A DNA stretch of 64,000 bases from Pantoea agglomerans (GTDB taxonomy: Bacteria; Pseudomonadota; Gammaproteobacteria; Enterobacterales; Enterobacteriaceae): the NCBI RefSeq assembly GCF_020149765.1, contig NZ_CP083809.1, forward strand, positions 1,922,001-1,986,000, read 5' to 3'. How positions within the stretch are numbered: the first letter of the stretch is position 1; the number at the start of each line of letters is the position of its first letter. The notes beneath the pieces were generated by a model. That model made no database searches. It saw only the letters and a list, made by a program, of their open reading frames with translations, and was not told the origin of the DNA. Made by a program: the position numbers and the translations under genes. Shown here in pieces: positions 15,802-25,142 of the stretch.

Positions 15802-17352
15802 TCAGGCGAGTTTAAAGATTGCCGTAGCGCGGCTGAGCTGAGCCGCCTGATCTTCCAGCGACGCGGCGGCAGCGGCGGCCTGTTCCACCAGCGCGGCGTT
15901 TTGCTGGGTCACTTCATCCATCTGGTTGATGGCGATGCCGACGTGCTCAATGCCGTTAACCTGCTCGCCGGAGGCGGTGTAGATTTCCGCCATGATGGTC
16001 GATACTTCGCCGATCGCCGTTACGATGCCGGTCATGGTCTTGCCCGCCTGCGCCACCAGGTCGGTGCCTTCCGCTATGCGGTGATTTGAGGCTTCGATCA
16101 GCCCTTTGATCTCTCTCGCCGCGGTCGCGCTGCGCTGGGCGAGGGCGCGCACTTCGCTTGCTACCACAGCGAAGCCGCGACCCTGCTCGCCGGCGCGGGC
16201 CGCTTCTACCGCGGCGTTAAGGGCGAGGATATTGGTCTGGAAAGCGATGCTTTCAATGGTGCCGATAATATCGACCACGCTCTTTGAGCTGTCGAAAATA
16301 GCGGACATGGTGGTAACCACTTTATCCACGACCTCGCCGCCCTGCTGCGCCACCAGGGAAGCCTCAGACGCCAGGCCGCTGGCGTTTTGGGCGTTAGAGG
16401 CGTTTTGCCTGACGGTCGCCGTCAGCTGTTCCATGCTGGCTGAAGTCTCTTCCAGCGAGGCAGCCTGCTGCTCCGTGCGCGCAGAGAGATCGGTATTGCC
16501 CAGCGCGACCTCTTTAGAGGCGTTATCAATAGAGGCGGCAGCGGTCTGAATATCGGAAACCACCGTTTTAAGCTGCTCCTGCATAGCGGTGAAGGTGGCG
16601 ATCAGAATACCGGTTTCATCTTTTGAACGCGCCACCAGCCGGGTAGAGAGATCGCCGGCGGCAATGGCTTTAGCCGCTTTGACCGCCTCTTCCAGCGGGA
16701 GGGTAATCGAGCGGGCCAGAAGATAACCCAGGGCAGAGGCGATACTTAACCCCAGCAGCGCGCCGATAAACAGCATCAGTCGCGTCTGGGTCTCCACCGC
16801 ATTGACCGATTTCTGGCGATCGTTGAGCAGGTGCTTTTCACCACTGACAATCTCATCGATGGTGCTGCGCATCTGATCCATCTGCGGCTTGCCGGAACTG
16901 GCTTCAAAGGCGGCATTGAAATCCAGCTGCGTCATCGACCCGGCGTTAAGCGCACGGCGGTGATCCAGCAGGGGCGCGACGAAGTGCGCCTGCCACGCCT
17001 CCTCCTGCGCGAGTAAATTATCCAGGCGCTGCTGCTGTGCAGGGTTATCTGCGGTTAAGCCTTTGGCCTCCTGCAAAAGCTTTACAAAATCCGCTTTGCC
17101 TGCCTTCCAGGGAGCCAGCATTTCCTCTTTGCCATTAATAGCATAGCCGCGCAGACCCGTTTCCATATTTACCAGGCTCAGGGTCAGAGCGCGGCTTTTA
17201 TCCACCACGCGCCAGCTATGAATATTCCAGTCGTTGGTCTTAACGATGCTGGAAAAGTTATTGTAGAACGTTGCGCACAGCGCCAGCAGTAAAACCACAA
17301 CGGCGCCAAAGGCAAAAAAGAACTTTTTCTTGATCGGTAAATTTCTGAACAT
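15802..17352 (-). CDS. Methyl-accepting chemotaxis protein with CHASE3-type sensor
   Basis: A 516-residue inner-membrane chemoreceptor. Helices near residues 11-31 and 190-212 enclose a periplasmic four-helix sensor of CHASE3 type ([22 protein letters not shown]: [17 protein letters not shown]). HAMP follows, then the signalling domain with methylation helices ([25 protein letters not shown]) and the conserved hairpin tip [20 protein letters not shown]. No CheR-binding pentapeptide is present at the end (IFKLA). A good flagellar sigma-28 promoter lies upstream, so it belongs to the motility regulon. The ligand is unknown. Confidence 0.93.
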   Translation of the reverse strand: MFRNLPIKKKFFFAFGAVVVLLLALCATFYNNFSSIVKTNDWNIHSWRVVDKSRALTLSLVNMETGLRGYAINGKEEMLAPWKAGKADFVKLLQEAKGLTADNPAQQQRLDNLLAQEEAWQAHFVAPLLDHRRALNAGSMTQLDFNAAFEASSGKPQMDQMRSTIDEIVSGEKHLLNDRQKSVNAVETQTRLMLFIGALLGLSIASALGYLLARSITLPLEEAVKAAKAIAAGDLSTRLVARSKDETGILIATFTAMQEQLKTVVSDIQTAAASIDNASKEVALGNTDLSARTEQQAASLEETSASMEQLTATVRQNASNAQNASGLASEASLVAQQGGEVVDKVVTTMSAIFDSSKSVVDIIGTIESIAFQTNILALNAAVEAARAGEQGRGFAVVASEVRALAQRSATAAREIKGLIEASNHRIAEGTDLVAQAGKTMTGIVTAIGEVSTIMAEIYTASGEQVNGIEHVGIAINQMDEVTQQNAALVEQAAAAAASLEDQAAQLSRATAIFKLA

Positions 17353-17410
17353 TTATTTCTCATTCCACAGACGTTAACAGAACAGCACAGATAGCCGTAA
17401 AACCGATAAG

Positions 17411-17437
17411 TTATCGGCATGAGTCAGTACGGCTTGA
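17411..17437 (-). promoter_or_regulatory. Sigma-28 (FliA) promoter of the chemoreceptor
   Basis: On the minus strand TCAAGCCG, 11 bases, then GCCGATAA (17418-17411), matching the flagellar consensus TAAAGTTT-N11-GCCGATAA with a perfect -10. It lies about 60 bp upstream of the start codon. Confidence 0.7.
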
Positions 17438-17560
17438 ATTAAAAGTTCTGCCACGTCAGGCGGCGAGAAATAAAACTGAAGTCGGTCGATTTATGTTTAT
17501 TTTCAGTTTGATAGCCAGATATAAACGCAATAGGCAGCGACAGGATAAATAAGCGAAACG

Positions 17561-17791
17561 CTAGCGCGGCGCAAGGGTAAAATGGGGGTGTTTGCCAGCC
17601 AGCAGCAGAAGAAGTTCATATTCTCCCTGGCTGAGTAATCCGGGGTTGGATGTGGCCTCCTTAAGCTGCCAGCCGCGCAGGCTGAGATCGAAGCGTTCGG
17701 CGGCGCGCTCCTGGGTCAGGCCAGCGGCAATGCGCAGGGAGCGGACATCAGACTGGACAATTACGCCAGGTTTAAAGGATTTATTAGGCAT
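17561..17791 (-). CDS. Small XRE-like helix-turn-helix protein
   Basis: A 76-residue protein whose centre reads VRSLRIAAGLTQERAAERFD, the first helices of an XRE-type helix-turn-helix, but the recognition region LSLRGWQLKEATSNPG is unusual, and a hydrophobic end ELLLLLAGKHP follows as in small phage or toxin-antitoxin regulators. No toxin gene or prophage lies next to it. It stands alone between two chemoreceptor genes. The ATG follows AGAGAGAAAAAAG. Confidence 0.65.
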   Translation of the reverse strand: MPNKSFKPGVIVQSDVRSLRIAAGLTQERAAERFDLSLRGWQLKEATSNPGLLSQGEYELLLLLAGKHPHFTLAPR

Positions 17792-18183
17792 CTTTTTTCT
17801 CTCTTATGTCGCCAGCTTTGCTCCAGCAAAGCGCGTTTGGCCTACACAAAACAATCAATAAAAGGGTGAACAGTGGTGAAGCATCACGGACGCTCACTTC
17901 TGTTGTGTCGGGTTGCGTTATCAGGTGCTGCGCACGCGTACGCGAAATAAACTTTCAGTTAGCGTAGCGGCTAATTCAGCGCGCTAGCCTGTTTTTAATG
18001 CTTTCAATGGTGCGCTGCCGGATTTAATGCAGCCTGCGCCACTCAGAACCCTCTCATAATTCCACGACAAAATCGTTTAGGGATAAATCCGCTTTATATC
18101 CTGAGCCAGACATTCAGGATGTGGTGCTTCACAAGATCTCTATTCTCCCGGCGTTCTGCTTTGCCGGTAATAAGGACACAAAT
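17792..18183. other. 390-bp gap
   Basis: The divergent upstream regions of the XRE-like and DUF3606 genes. I see no gene and no strong palindrome; a short inverted repeat, GCTTTGCTCCAGCAAAGC, lies near 17816. Confidence 0.4.
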
Positions 18184-18387
18184 ATGAGAGACCCAATCGT
18201 TCGACGCGTTCCCGCCGATCTTTCCTGCGTGGAGGTCAGCGAACAGTGGCAAATCACCTTCTGGATGCTGACGCTGCACATTACTCAGGACCGGCTGATC
18301 CGGGCCGTTAAAGAAGCGGGCCCGGATGTGGAAAAGGTGCGCAGCTGGCTGAAAGAAAACCCGCCTCCGCGCCGTCCCTGTTCCTGA
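18184..18387 (+). CDS. DUF3606 family small protein
   Basis: A 67-residue protein with the DUF3606 pattern: a short N-terminus, VSEQWQITFWMLTLHITQDR, then LIRAVKEAGPDVEKVRSWL, which in this family forms a helix-turn-helix-like pair of helices. The function is unknown. I chose ATG 18184, preceded by AAGGA; the longer frame from 18121 adds an unrelated 21 residues. It ends 9 bp before the stop of the convergent chemoreceptor gene. Confidence 0.8.
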   Translation: MRDPIVRRVPADLSCVEVSEQWQITFWMLTLHITQDRLIRAVKEAGPDVEKVRSWLKENPPPRRPCS

Positions 18388-18396
18388 TGGCGTCGG

Positions 18397-19842
18397 TCAG
18401 AGCACCGTGCCTGCCGTCAGCGGCGACGTAAAGCTCGCAGCGCCGCTGGCCGCCGCGTGCCCGCGCGCCTCTTCGGATAAGTCGGTCGGCATTTTAAAGT
18501 GGCTGATAACGGCGGCGAGCGTTTCCGTGCGTCCGTTCAGGCTGCCCGCAGAGGCGGAAACCTGCTGAACCAGCGCGGCGTTCTGCTGCGTAACGCGATC
18601 CAGATCGGCGATAGCCAGCGTGACCTGCGAAATCCCTTTGCTCTGCTCCTCTGACGCCAGCGCGATTTGGCCGATAAGATCGTTTACCGCTGAAACGCGC
18701 TTTGTCACGCTGCCCATGGTTTCCCCGGCGCGTCCGGCCGCTGCGGCCCCCTCCTGCACGCGCGTCACCGCGCCGCCGATCAGGCCTTCAATCTCTTTGG
18801 CCGCCGCGGCGCTGCGCTGGGCGAGAATACGCACCTCGGAGGCGACTACGGCGAAACCGCGACCCTGCTCGCCGGCGCGCGCTGCCTCAACGGCCGCGTT
18901 TAGCGCCAGAATATTGGTCTGGAACGCGATGCTGTTGACCGTGGCGGTGAACTGACGAATTTTTTCCGCTTGCTCAGCGATGTCGCGCATCAGCGTTGAT
19001 ACCGACTGCACCAGCGCCTCGCCCTGCTGGGTGGTCTGCGCGGCCGAGCCTGCCAGTTCGCGCGCTTCCCGGGCGCTCAGCGCGTTGTTCTTCACCGTGG
19101 CGGTCAGCTCCTCCATGCTGGCGGCGGTCTGCTCAAGCGCTGCTGCCTGGCGGGTAGTGCGATCGGAGAGGTCGCTATTGCCGGCGGCGATCTCCGCCGC
19201 CTCGCGACGCAGTACGCCGCTGTTGTCGCGCACCGACTGCACCGTAGTAAGCAAACTTTGCTGCATAAGCCGGACCAGCGGAACCAGCTGACCGACGCAG
19301 TTACGTCCAAAATCCTGCGGCTCGCGCGCGAGATCGCCTGCGGCGATGCTTTTGAAGTGTTCGCGCATCACGCCCAGCGGTTTCACCAGATGGGTGACAA
19401 GAAAGCGATCGCAAAAGGCGAGCAGCCCCAGCGTCATCAGCGCGGCGACAAGGAAGGCGATCTGCAGATGCTGACGATCGCGGGCGGTTGCCGCCTGATC
19501 CGAGGCGAGCTGACGCTGCAGCCCGTTAAGCCGTTCGCCTGACGCGGCGAAAAAGAGGGCGGGCTGGTCGTTCAGGGCAGCATTGAGGCGCGCCCAGTCG
19601 GGGCCGGCGGGCGCTTCAGCCCGCAGCGCTGATTTTTCCGCAGCGGAACCGGAAGCCATAACATTTCCGGCGCGCGTTAAAAAAAAGAGCTGCGCGTTGA
19701 GAGCGTCTCTTGCCTCGGCACGCTGGTGCAGGTCGCGTAAAACAGCAGAACCATAGGCACCGGCCAGCGCCACGACCAGCAGTGCGGCCAGCAAAATAAC
19801 CTGTACAACCCGACGAATAGTGAAGTTTCTGAGCCAGTGCAT
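18397..19842 (-). CDS. Methyl-accepting chemotaxis protein with short sensor
   Basis: A 481-residue chemoreceptor with a basic start ([18 protein letters not shown]), a first membrane helix near 12-30, a short periplasmic region of about 95 residues, a second helix near 127-147, HAMP, and a complete signalling domain with the tip [20 protein letters not shown]. The region [18 protein letters not shown] after HAMP is also seen, nearly unchanged, in the third receptor of this window, so the two are paralogues. The end, [13 protein letters not shown], lacks the NWETF-type tether. I found no convincing sigma-28 promoter upstream. Confidence 0.9.
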   Translation of the reverse strand: MHWLRNFTIRRVVQVILLAALLVVALAGAYGSAVLRDLHQRAEARDALNAQLFFLTRAGNVMASGSAAEKSALRAEAPAGPDWARLNAALNDQPALFFAASGERLNGLQRQLASDQAATARDRQHLQIAFLVAALMTLGLLAFCDRFLVTHLVKPLGVMREHFKSIAAGDLAREPQDFGRNCVGQLVPLVRLMQQSLLTTVQSVRDNSGVLRREAAEIAAGNSDLSDRTTRQAAALEQTAASMEELTATVKNNALSAREARELAGSAAQTTQQGEALVQSVSTLMRDIAEQAEKIRQFTATVNSIAFQTNILALNAAVEAARAGEQGRGFAVVASEVRILAQRSAAAAKEIEGLIGGAVTRVQEGAAAAGRAGETMGSVTKRVSAVNDLIGQIALASEEQSKGISQVTLAIADLDRVTQQNAALVQQVSASAGSLNGRTETLAAVISHFKMPTDLSEEARGHAAASGAASFTSPLTAGTVL

Positions 19843-20174
19843 ATCTGGTTCCCTGGTGTTGTTAATGCTGTGTAAAAGGTCAACAATTTGTTGTTATTTG
19901 CATAGCCTGCTATTAAATTGCACGCAATCTTATTGAGTTCTTCATTTTGGCAGCGAATCGGGAAAAAGGAAACGATCATTTTGCAATTTTTTTATTTTTC
20001 GGATTTTTTGATATTGTTTAAGATAATTTATTATGCCGAAGCGGCAAAAAGCGCATAAGATTTCCTTTCAGCCAGAATCTGATAGTTTCCTTTGTACGCT
20101 GGTCAGCTTTTCCCGGTCTGCTTTTAAACATTTTATTTCCGTTCGTTCCAGAGCTGGGGCGGACCGGAGGAACC
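19843..20174. other. 332-bp divergent promoter region
   Basis: An AT-rich stretch between the divergent chemoreceptor and phosphodiesterase genes. It contains many A/T runs (around 19980-20030) but no site I can name. Confidence 0.4.
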
Positions 20175-21953
20175 ATGCACACATCTTCCAGTGACGATGA
20201 GAGTCGGCAGCGCGCGCTAGACGCGCTGCGCGAGCCCGACGAGAGTCGCGATGGCGTTCTTGAAAAGTTCGTTCGGCTGGCGAGCCAGGCGCTGGGTATT
20301 CCCGGCTGCTTTATCTCCATCGTTGACGATGAATTTCAGTACATCAGAGCGGCGCGCAACTTTTCGCTGAAATTCTCGACGCGTGAAGATTCGCTCTGCC
20401 GCTATGTGATCGACTCCGCGGCGCCGATGGTGGTGCCGGACACCTGGCAGGATGAGCGCTTCGTTAATCACAGGTTCGTTATCGGCGATCCCCATATTCG
20501 TTTCTATGCAGGCGTGCCGCTGAAAAGCCGCACCGGCCATATACTCGGCACGCTCTGCGTGACCGACGGCGAGCCGCATCTGCTGAGCGCCGATCAGTTA
20601 ACCGCGCTGACGCTGATGGCCGCGCTGGTGATCTCCTTTCTTGAGGCCTGGCACTCCGCCGGGTTTGTCGATCCGGTAACCGGGCTGCCTAACCGCCAGC
20701 GCCTTATCCGCGATCTACATTACCTTACGGCAAGCGGCGACACGCTGCCCCGACGGCTGATCCTTATTGACTGCATCGATATGCCGCGCGCCTACGAGCT
20801 GGCGCGCTCGATGGGAATGGTGCCGGTTGAGGGATTGCTTAAGGATGTCGCCACGCTTTTGCCGCTGCGCCTGCGCCTCGGGCAGGGCGATCTGCTCTAC
20901 ACCGTGGCCACCGGCCGGTTTGCGCTGCTGACCAGCGAGAGCAGCTTAATCAGCGCAGCCTGGGTGGCGAATCGCATGGAGGGCATCAGCGCGGATCTGG
21001 GAGAGGGGCTGTCGGTGACGCTGAATACCTTTACCGGCGAAGCGGACTTTACGGCCGTGGCGTCGTCGGCGCAGGAGATATTGCGTCGCGGCATCAGCGC
21101 GCTGCATGAGGCGATCGGCAGCGGCGTGCCGACCCGCACCTATAGCGCGGCGGAAGATGTGCGCCGCACGCGCGATTTTAACCTGATGCATGAACTCGCC
21201 TCGGCGTTGCGAAACGATGAGGGGCTCTATCTGGCTTACCAGCCTAAGATTTGCCTGCAGAGCGGCGCGCCGGTCGGGCTTGAGGCGCTGATCCGCTGGC
21301 GTCATCCGCAGCTGGGCGAGCTGTCGCCCTCGGCTTTTGTGCCGCTGGCGGAGCAGACCGAGCTGCTGTCCGAGCTGAACGCCTGGGTGATCGACCGCGT
21401 CATTGCCCGCATGGCCCGGCTGCGAAACCACTGCATTCAGCTGCCGATATCCGTTAACGTCAGCCTGCATGACTTCGCGCGCCCCGGTTTTGCCGACATG
21501 CTGGAAGATAAGATGCTGAAAGTCAGGCTGCCTAACGCGCTGCTGGGCGTGGAGTGCCTTGAAACTGAACGCCTGATTGAAAGCCCGGCCGCGCTGCGCG
21601 GCCTGGAGATGCTCAAGCTGCGCGGCTTCGGCATCTCGTTAGATGACTTTGGCACCGGCTACAGCAATATCAGCTATCTGCGCCGCATGCCGCTGGACGT
21701 GATTAAGCTGGACCGCTCGTTAATCAGCGGCCTCGCCTCCGACACGGCGTCACGCATTATCGCGCGCAATATCATCACCATGCTGAAAGAGCTGGACTAT
21801 GTCGTGCTGGCGGAGGGCATAGAGAGTGAAGACGTGGCCGGGATGCTGAGCGACTACGGCTGCGACCAGGCGCAGGGCTATTTCTATGCCAGACCGCTGC
21901 CCGATCGCGAGCTGGATAGCTGGCTGGACTGGCGGCTGCGCAACAAATGTTGA
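20175..21953 (+). CDS. GAF-GGDEF-EAL cyclic-di-GMP phosphodiesterase
   Basis: A 592-residue soluble protein. Residues about 20-155 form a GAF sensor domain (FISIVDDEFQYIRAA, VPLKSRTGHILGTLCVTDGE). Residues about 165-320 are a degenerate GGDEF domain: DPVTGLPNR is kept but the GGDEF motif reads ATGRF at 245-249, so no cyclase activity is expected. Residues 335-590 are an intact EAL domain: EAL at 370-372, NVSLHD near 428, DDFGTGYS at 490-497, KLDRS, EGIES and QGYFYARP, including all metal and catalytic acids. It should hydrolyse c-di-GMP, with the GAF or GGDEF part as a regulator. GGAGGA precedes the ATG. Near chemoreceptor genes it fits motility control. Confidence 0.92.
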   Translation: MHTSSSDDESRQRALDALREPDESRDGVLEKFVRLASQALGIPGCFISIVDDEFQYIRAARNFSLKFSTREDSLCRYVIDSAAPMVVPDTWQDERFVNHRFVIGDPHIRFYAGVPLKSRTGHILGTLCVTDGEPHLLSADQLTALTLMAALVISFLEAWHSAGFVDPVTGLPNRQRLIRDLHYLTASGDTLPRRLILIDCIDMPRAYELARSMGMVPVEGLLKDVATLLPLRLRLGQGDLLYTVATGRFALLTSESSLISAAWVANRMEGISADLGEGLSVTLNTFTGEADFTAVASSAQEILRRGISALHEAIGSGVPTRTYSAAEDVRRTRDFNLMHELASALRNDEGLYLAYQPKICLQSGAPVGLEALIRWRHPQLGELSPSAFVPLAEQTELLSELNAWVIDRVIARMARLRNHCIQLPISVNVSLHDFARPGFADMLEDKMLKVRLPNALLGVECLETERLIESPAALRGLEMLKLRGFGISLDDFGTGYSNISYLRRMPLDVIKLDRSLISGLASDTASRIIARNIITMLKELDYVVLAEGIESEDVAGMLSDYGCDQAQGYFYARPLPDRELDSWLDWRLRNKC

Positions 21954-22062
21954 CAAGACCCCTCTGCGCGCTTGCGCTTCGCTAGCCGCCAGGGGCGGCG
22001 AAGTATTGGGCATAGCGATCCCGCGTTAATCTCGCCATTTTTGCTCGCTTATTGCGGTTAAA

Positions 22063-22099
22063 ACGATCTACATCAATAACGATAATTGTTCGCAATTGC
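22063..22099. promoter_or_regulatory. FNR-like and Fur-like sites upstream of feoA
   Basis: ACGATCTACATCAA at 22063-22076 matches the FNR consensus at eight of ten positions, with a perfect ATCAA half. GATAATTGTTCGCAATTGC at 22081-22099 matches the 19-bp Fur consensus at 11 positions. Both are within 75 bp of the feoA start, in line with the known FNR activation and Fur repression of feo in enterics. Confidence 0.55.
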
Positions 22100-22133
22100 A
22101 TAGTTGCGCCACAGAAATATCGGAGATGAGATC

Positions 22134-22373
22134 ATGCTGATAAAACCCGGGAGTCAATGGCGTATTACAGGGTTCAGGAACGACCTGTCCGAGCTTTTCC
22201 GTCGCAAATTTTTATCGCTGGGCTTGGTGCCTGGCGCGGTGATCGATATTGTCAGATTCGCGCCGCTGGGTGATCCGGCGGAAGTGCGCCTTCGCCACAG
22301 CAGCTATGCGCTACGTAAAGCCGACCTGGCGATGCTGCGCCTTGAGGCGGTTGACGGAGGCGAGCAGGCATGA
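22134..22373 (+). CDS. feoA: Ferrous iron transport protein FeoA
   Basis: A 79-residue SH3-like cytoplasmic protein that supports FeoB. The family core is seen in GSQWRITGFRNDLSELFRRK, LSLGLVPGAVIDIVRFAPLG and SYALRKADLAML. I chose ATG 22134 after CGGAGATGAG, matching the usual FeoA N-terminus; the frame from 22104 adds 10 residues. It overlaps feoB by 4 bp (ATGA). Confidence 0.93.
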   Translation: MLIKPGSQWRITGFRNDLSELFRRKFLSLGLVPGAVIDIVRFAPLGDPAEVRLRHSSYALRKADLAMLRLEAVDGGEQA

Positions 22374-24496
22374 AGCGTATCAGTGCCGTGCTGGCGGGCA
22401 ATCCCAACGCCGGTAAAACCACGCTGTTCAATTTACTCACCGGGCTGCGCCAGCGCACCGGCAACTGGCCTGGCGTCACCGTTGAGCGCAAGCAGGGCAC
22501 CTTTGCCACCGGCGAAGCCAGCGTGACCCTGATCGATCTGCCCGGTATCTACTCCCTCGAAAAGGTGCAGCCCGGAGATGGCCTCTCCGCCGACGAGCGC
22601 GTTACCTGCAGCTACGTGATGAGTGGCCAGGCGGACGTGCTGATCAATGTGGTTGACGCCTCCAGCCTGGAAAAGAGCCTCTGGCTGACCCTGCAGCTGC
22701 GCGAGCTGAATCTGCCGATGATTGTGGTGCTCAATATGGCCGACGTCGCCAGATCGTGCGGCGTCGCGCTGGACAGTGATGCGCTGGCCGCGCAGCTGGG
22801 TTGTCCGGTGGTGCTGATGTCCGCCTCGACCGCGGAAGGCGTGACGGCGCTGCTGGCGGCTATCGATAGCGTCGCCGCCGCGCCGCCTGCGGATCTGCTG
22901 CTGAACCGAGCGGAGCTTGACGCGGAAGCGCGGCTGGCGCGCATCAGCGCCCTCTGTCAGGCCGCCTGCGATCGTGGGTCGCATCGCGCCCATCGGCTGA
23001 CGCGCGCGCTGGATAATCTGTTTCTCCACCGCTGGCTCGGTTTCCCCCTGTTTTTAGGGGTGATGTACCTGATGTTCTTCTTCTCTATCAATATCGGCGG
23101 CGCGCTGCAGCCGGTGTTTGACAAGGGCTCCGCGGCGCTGTTTGTTGACGGCACTGCGCAGCTCTGCGCGGCGCTTCACTTTCCCGACTGGCTTACCTCC
23201 TTTCTGGCGCAGGGCATCGGCGGCGGCATTACCACCGTTCTGCCGCTGGTGCCGCAGCTGGCGCTGATGTTCTTCTTTCTGACGCTGCTGGAGGAGTCGG
23301 GCTATATGGCGCGCGCCGCCTTTGTGGTCGATCGCCTGATGCGCTGGCTGGGGCTGCCGGGCAAATCTTTCGTGCCGCTCATCGTCGGCTTTGGCTGCAA
23401 CGTGCCGGCGGTGATGGGCGCGCGCACGCTGGAAACCGAGCGCGAGCGGCTGATGACGATGCTGATGGCGCCCTTTATGTCCTGCGGCGCCCGGCTGGCG
23501 ATATTCGCCGTTTTCTCCGACGCCTTTTTCGGCAGTGCTGGCGCCGGGGCGATTTTTTCGCTCTATCTGCTCGGCATCGCGGCGGCGGTGCTCACCGGCC
23601 TGGTGCTGAAGCATACCCTGCTGAAGGGCGATTCATCCTGCGCGATTATGGAGCTGCCGCTCTGGCATGTGCCGGTGATGCGTAGCCTGCTGCTGCAGAC
23701 CTGGTTTCGTCTGCACGCCTTCGTGATCCGCGCGGGTGCGGTGATCGTCGCCGCCTGCGTGGCGATTAGCCTGCTTTCTAACCTGACCGCCAGCGGCCAT
23801 CTGGCGCAGCGCGTTGATGACTCCGTACTGGCCTCGGCCAGCCGCTACCTGACGCCGCTGTTTACGCCGATGGGGATTCAGCCCGACAACTGGCAGGCGA
23901 CGGTGGGGCTGGTGACTGGCGCCATGGCGAAAGAGAGCGTGGTCGGCACCCTGAATGCGCTCTATATGGCGGAGCCGCAAAATGCGCCAGACGCTGCGCC
24001 CGCGCCGGGCCTGACGGCAGTTTTCGCCTCGGCGCTGGATGAGACCTGGCAGAACCTGAAAGCGGCGCTCAGCCCGCAAACGCTCTTTAACCCGGTGGAG
24101 GCCAGTAAAGGAGACGGCGAGATGAGCCAGGGCGCGGTGGGCATTATGCAGACGATGTTCGGCAGCTCGCTGGCGGCCTATAGCTATCTGGTTTTTGTGC
24201 TGCTCTATGTGCCTTGCGTTTCGGTTATGGGCGCGCTGGCGAAGGAGGCGGGGCGGCAGTGGATGTGGTTCGCGCTGATTTGGGGAACGCTGATGGCCTA
24301 TGGTGCCGCAACGCTGATTTACCAGATCGGCACTTTTACCCAGCATCCCGGGTTTAGCCTGCTCTGCGTGGCGGCCATCGCCGCGACGGGCATGGCGGCG
24401 GTTATGCTGTTACGCCAGCTGGGCATCAATCTGCAGCCCGCTCTGCAGCCGGTAAAAGAGGGCGGCTGCGGCGGATGTAAAGGCTGTGGGCACTGA
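22370..24496 (+). CDS. feoB: Ferrous iron transporter FeoB
   Basis: A 708-residue Fe(II) transporter. The N-terminal G domain has G1 GNPNAGKTT at 10-18, G3 DLPG and G4 NMAD; the membrane part has the two gate regions with GFGCNVPAVMGART and MAPFMSCGARLAIF and the second repeat CVSVMGALAKE. It is about 65 residues shorter than E. coli FeoB (773) and ends in a Cys-rich tail, GGCGGCKGCGH. No feoC follows, unlike in E. coli. It is translated together with feoA and likely controlled by FNR and Fur. Confidence 0.95.
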   Translation: MKRISAVLAGNPNAGKTTLFNLLTGLRQRTGNWPGVTVERKQGTFATGEASVTLIDLPGIYSLEKVQPGDGLSADERVTCSYVMSGQADVLINVVDASSLEKSLWLTLQLRELNLPMIVVLNMADVARSCGVALDSDALAAQLGCPVVLMSASTAEGVTALLAAIDSVAAAPPADLLLNRAELDAEARLARISALCQAACDRGSHRAHRLTRALDNLFLHRWLGFPLFLGVMYLMFFFSINIGGALQPVFDKGSAALFVDGTAQLCAALHFPDWLTSFLAQGIGGGITTVLPLVPQLALMFFFLTLLEESGYMARAAFVVDRLMRWLGLPGKSFVPLIVGFGCNVPAVMGARTLETERERLMTMLMAPFMSCGARLAIFAVFSDAFFGSAGAGAIFSLYLLGIAAAVLTGLVLKHTLLKGDSSCAIMELPLWHVPVMRSLLLQTWFRLHAFVIRAGAVIVAACVAISLLSNLTASGHLAQRVDDSVLASASRYLTPLFTPMGIQPDNWQATVGLVTGAMAKESVVGTLNALYMAEPQNAPDAAPAPGLTAVFASALDETWQNLKAALSPQTLFNPVEASKGDGEMSQGAVGIMQTMFGSSLAAYSYLVFVLLYVPCVSVMGALAKEAGRQWMWFALIWGTLMAYGAATLIYQIGTFTQHPGFSLLCVAAIAATGMAAVMLLRQLGINLQPALQPVKEGGCGGCKGCGH

Positions 24497-24794
24497 CTGG
24501 GCAGTAAAAGTGCGCACCGCCGCCGCGTTGCGCAAAGCAGGCAGCGTCGATTAAAAAAAATCGTGACGTTGTCACTTATATGGCGGGTGACGCCAGCAAC
24601 GCCGCAGCGCTGCCTGAGCAGGCGAGCCGCGCCAGAGAGGGCGGATAACCATCCTTAGCGCAGCGAAACAGGACTATTCTGCTTGCAAAGTCACAGAGAA
24701 AATTTTGTAAAAAGCTGTGTCGCCTCTCGACCGACCGCGATGCCTGCCTTATGCTTGAGCGGCCTTTAACCCTGACACTCCCGGAGTCCGACTG
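24497..24794. other. About 300 bp between feoB and the DUF333 gene
   Basis: No gene seen. On the minus strand a short stem GTGAC-AAC-GTCAC is followed by GATTTTTTTTAAT (24565-24545), a weak terminator-like element with no gene upstream of it. TAAAAAGCTG near 24708 is the only promoter-like A/T run before the lipoprotein gene. Confidence 0.4.
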
Positions 24795-25067
24795 ATGAAA
24801 GCAGCCACCTTTCTGCTGGCCGGTGCCGCGCTGCTGCTCTCGGCATGCAGCAGCAGCAGCGATAACGAACCGCCCCAACAGGCCACCGCAGCGCATATCC
24901 AGCCTCACGTCATTATGTCGTCGCTGGCGGAAAGCAACTGCGCCGGCGCAGGCGGCACGCTGGCATTTTCTCACCAGCTGGACGGCACGCGCATCGGCAT
25001 GTGCCAGCTGGCAAACGGACGCCGCTGCGACGAACAGGCGCTAATAGGCGGCAACTGCGCCCGCTGA
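24795..25067 (+). CDS. DUF333 lipoprotein (YdbJ-like)
   Basis: A 90-residue protein with a lipoprotein signal: hydrophobic FLLAGAALLL and lipobox LSAC with Cys18 as acceptor, followed by Ser/Asp, so outer-membrane targeting is not excluded. The mature part carries the DUF333 pattern, ESNCAGAGGTL and LDGTRIGMCQLANGRRCDE, with four conserved Cys. E. coli ydbJ, a DUF333 lipoprotein near ldhA, has the same context, so this is its probable counterpart. GGAGTCC precedes the ATG. Its last 11 codons lie in the first copy of a 41-bp tandem repeat. Confidence 0.85.
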   Translation: MKAATFLLAGAALLLSACSSSSDNEPPQQATAAHIQPHVIMSSLAESNCAGAGGTLAFSHQLDGTRIGMCQLANGRRCDEQALIGGNCAR

Positions 25068-25142
25068 TACCACAACAGGCGCTTTTAGTTGGCAACTGCG
25101 CCCGCTACTGGCACAGCAGGCGCTTCTCGACGGCAACGCCCG
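25033..25142. repeat. 41-bp tandem repeat across the end of the DUF333 gene
   Basis: Copies start at 25033, 25074 and 25115. Each begins with (A/G)CAGGCGCT and contains GGCAACTGCGCCCGCT (imperfect in the third, GGCAACGCCCGT). The first copy encodes the natural C-terminus and stop of the lipoprotein; the second is untranslated; the third abuts the stop codon of ldhA at 25143. Since 41 is not a multiple of 3, the copies are in different frames. Confidence 0.85.

Noticed and set aside
24545..24575. Terminator-like stem with eight T on the minus strand, considered as the end of a second small RNA
   Set aside because: The stem has only 5 bp and no promoter or further structure was seen upstream on that strand.
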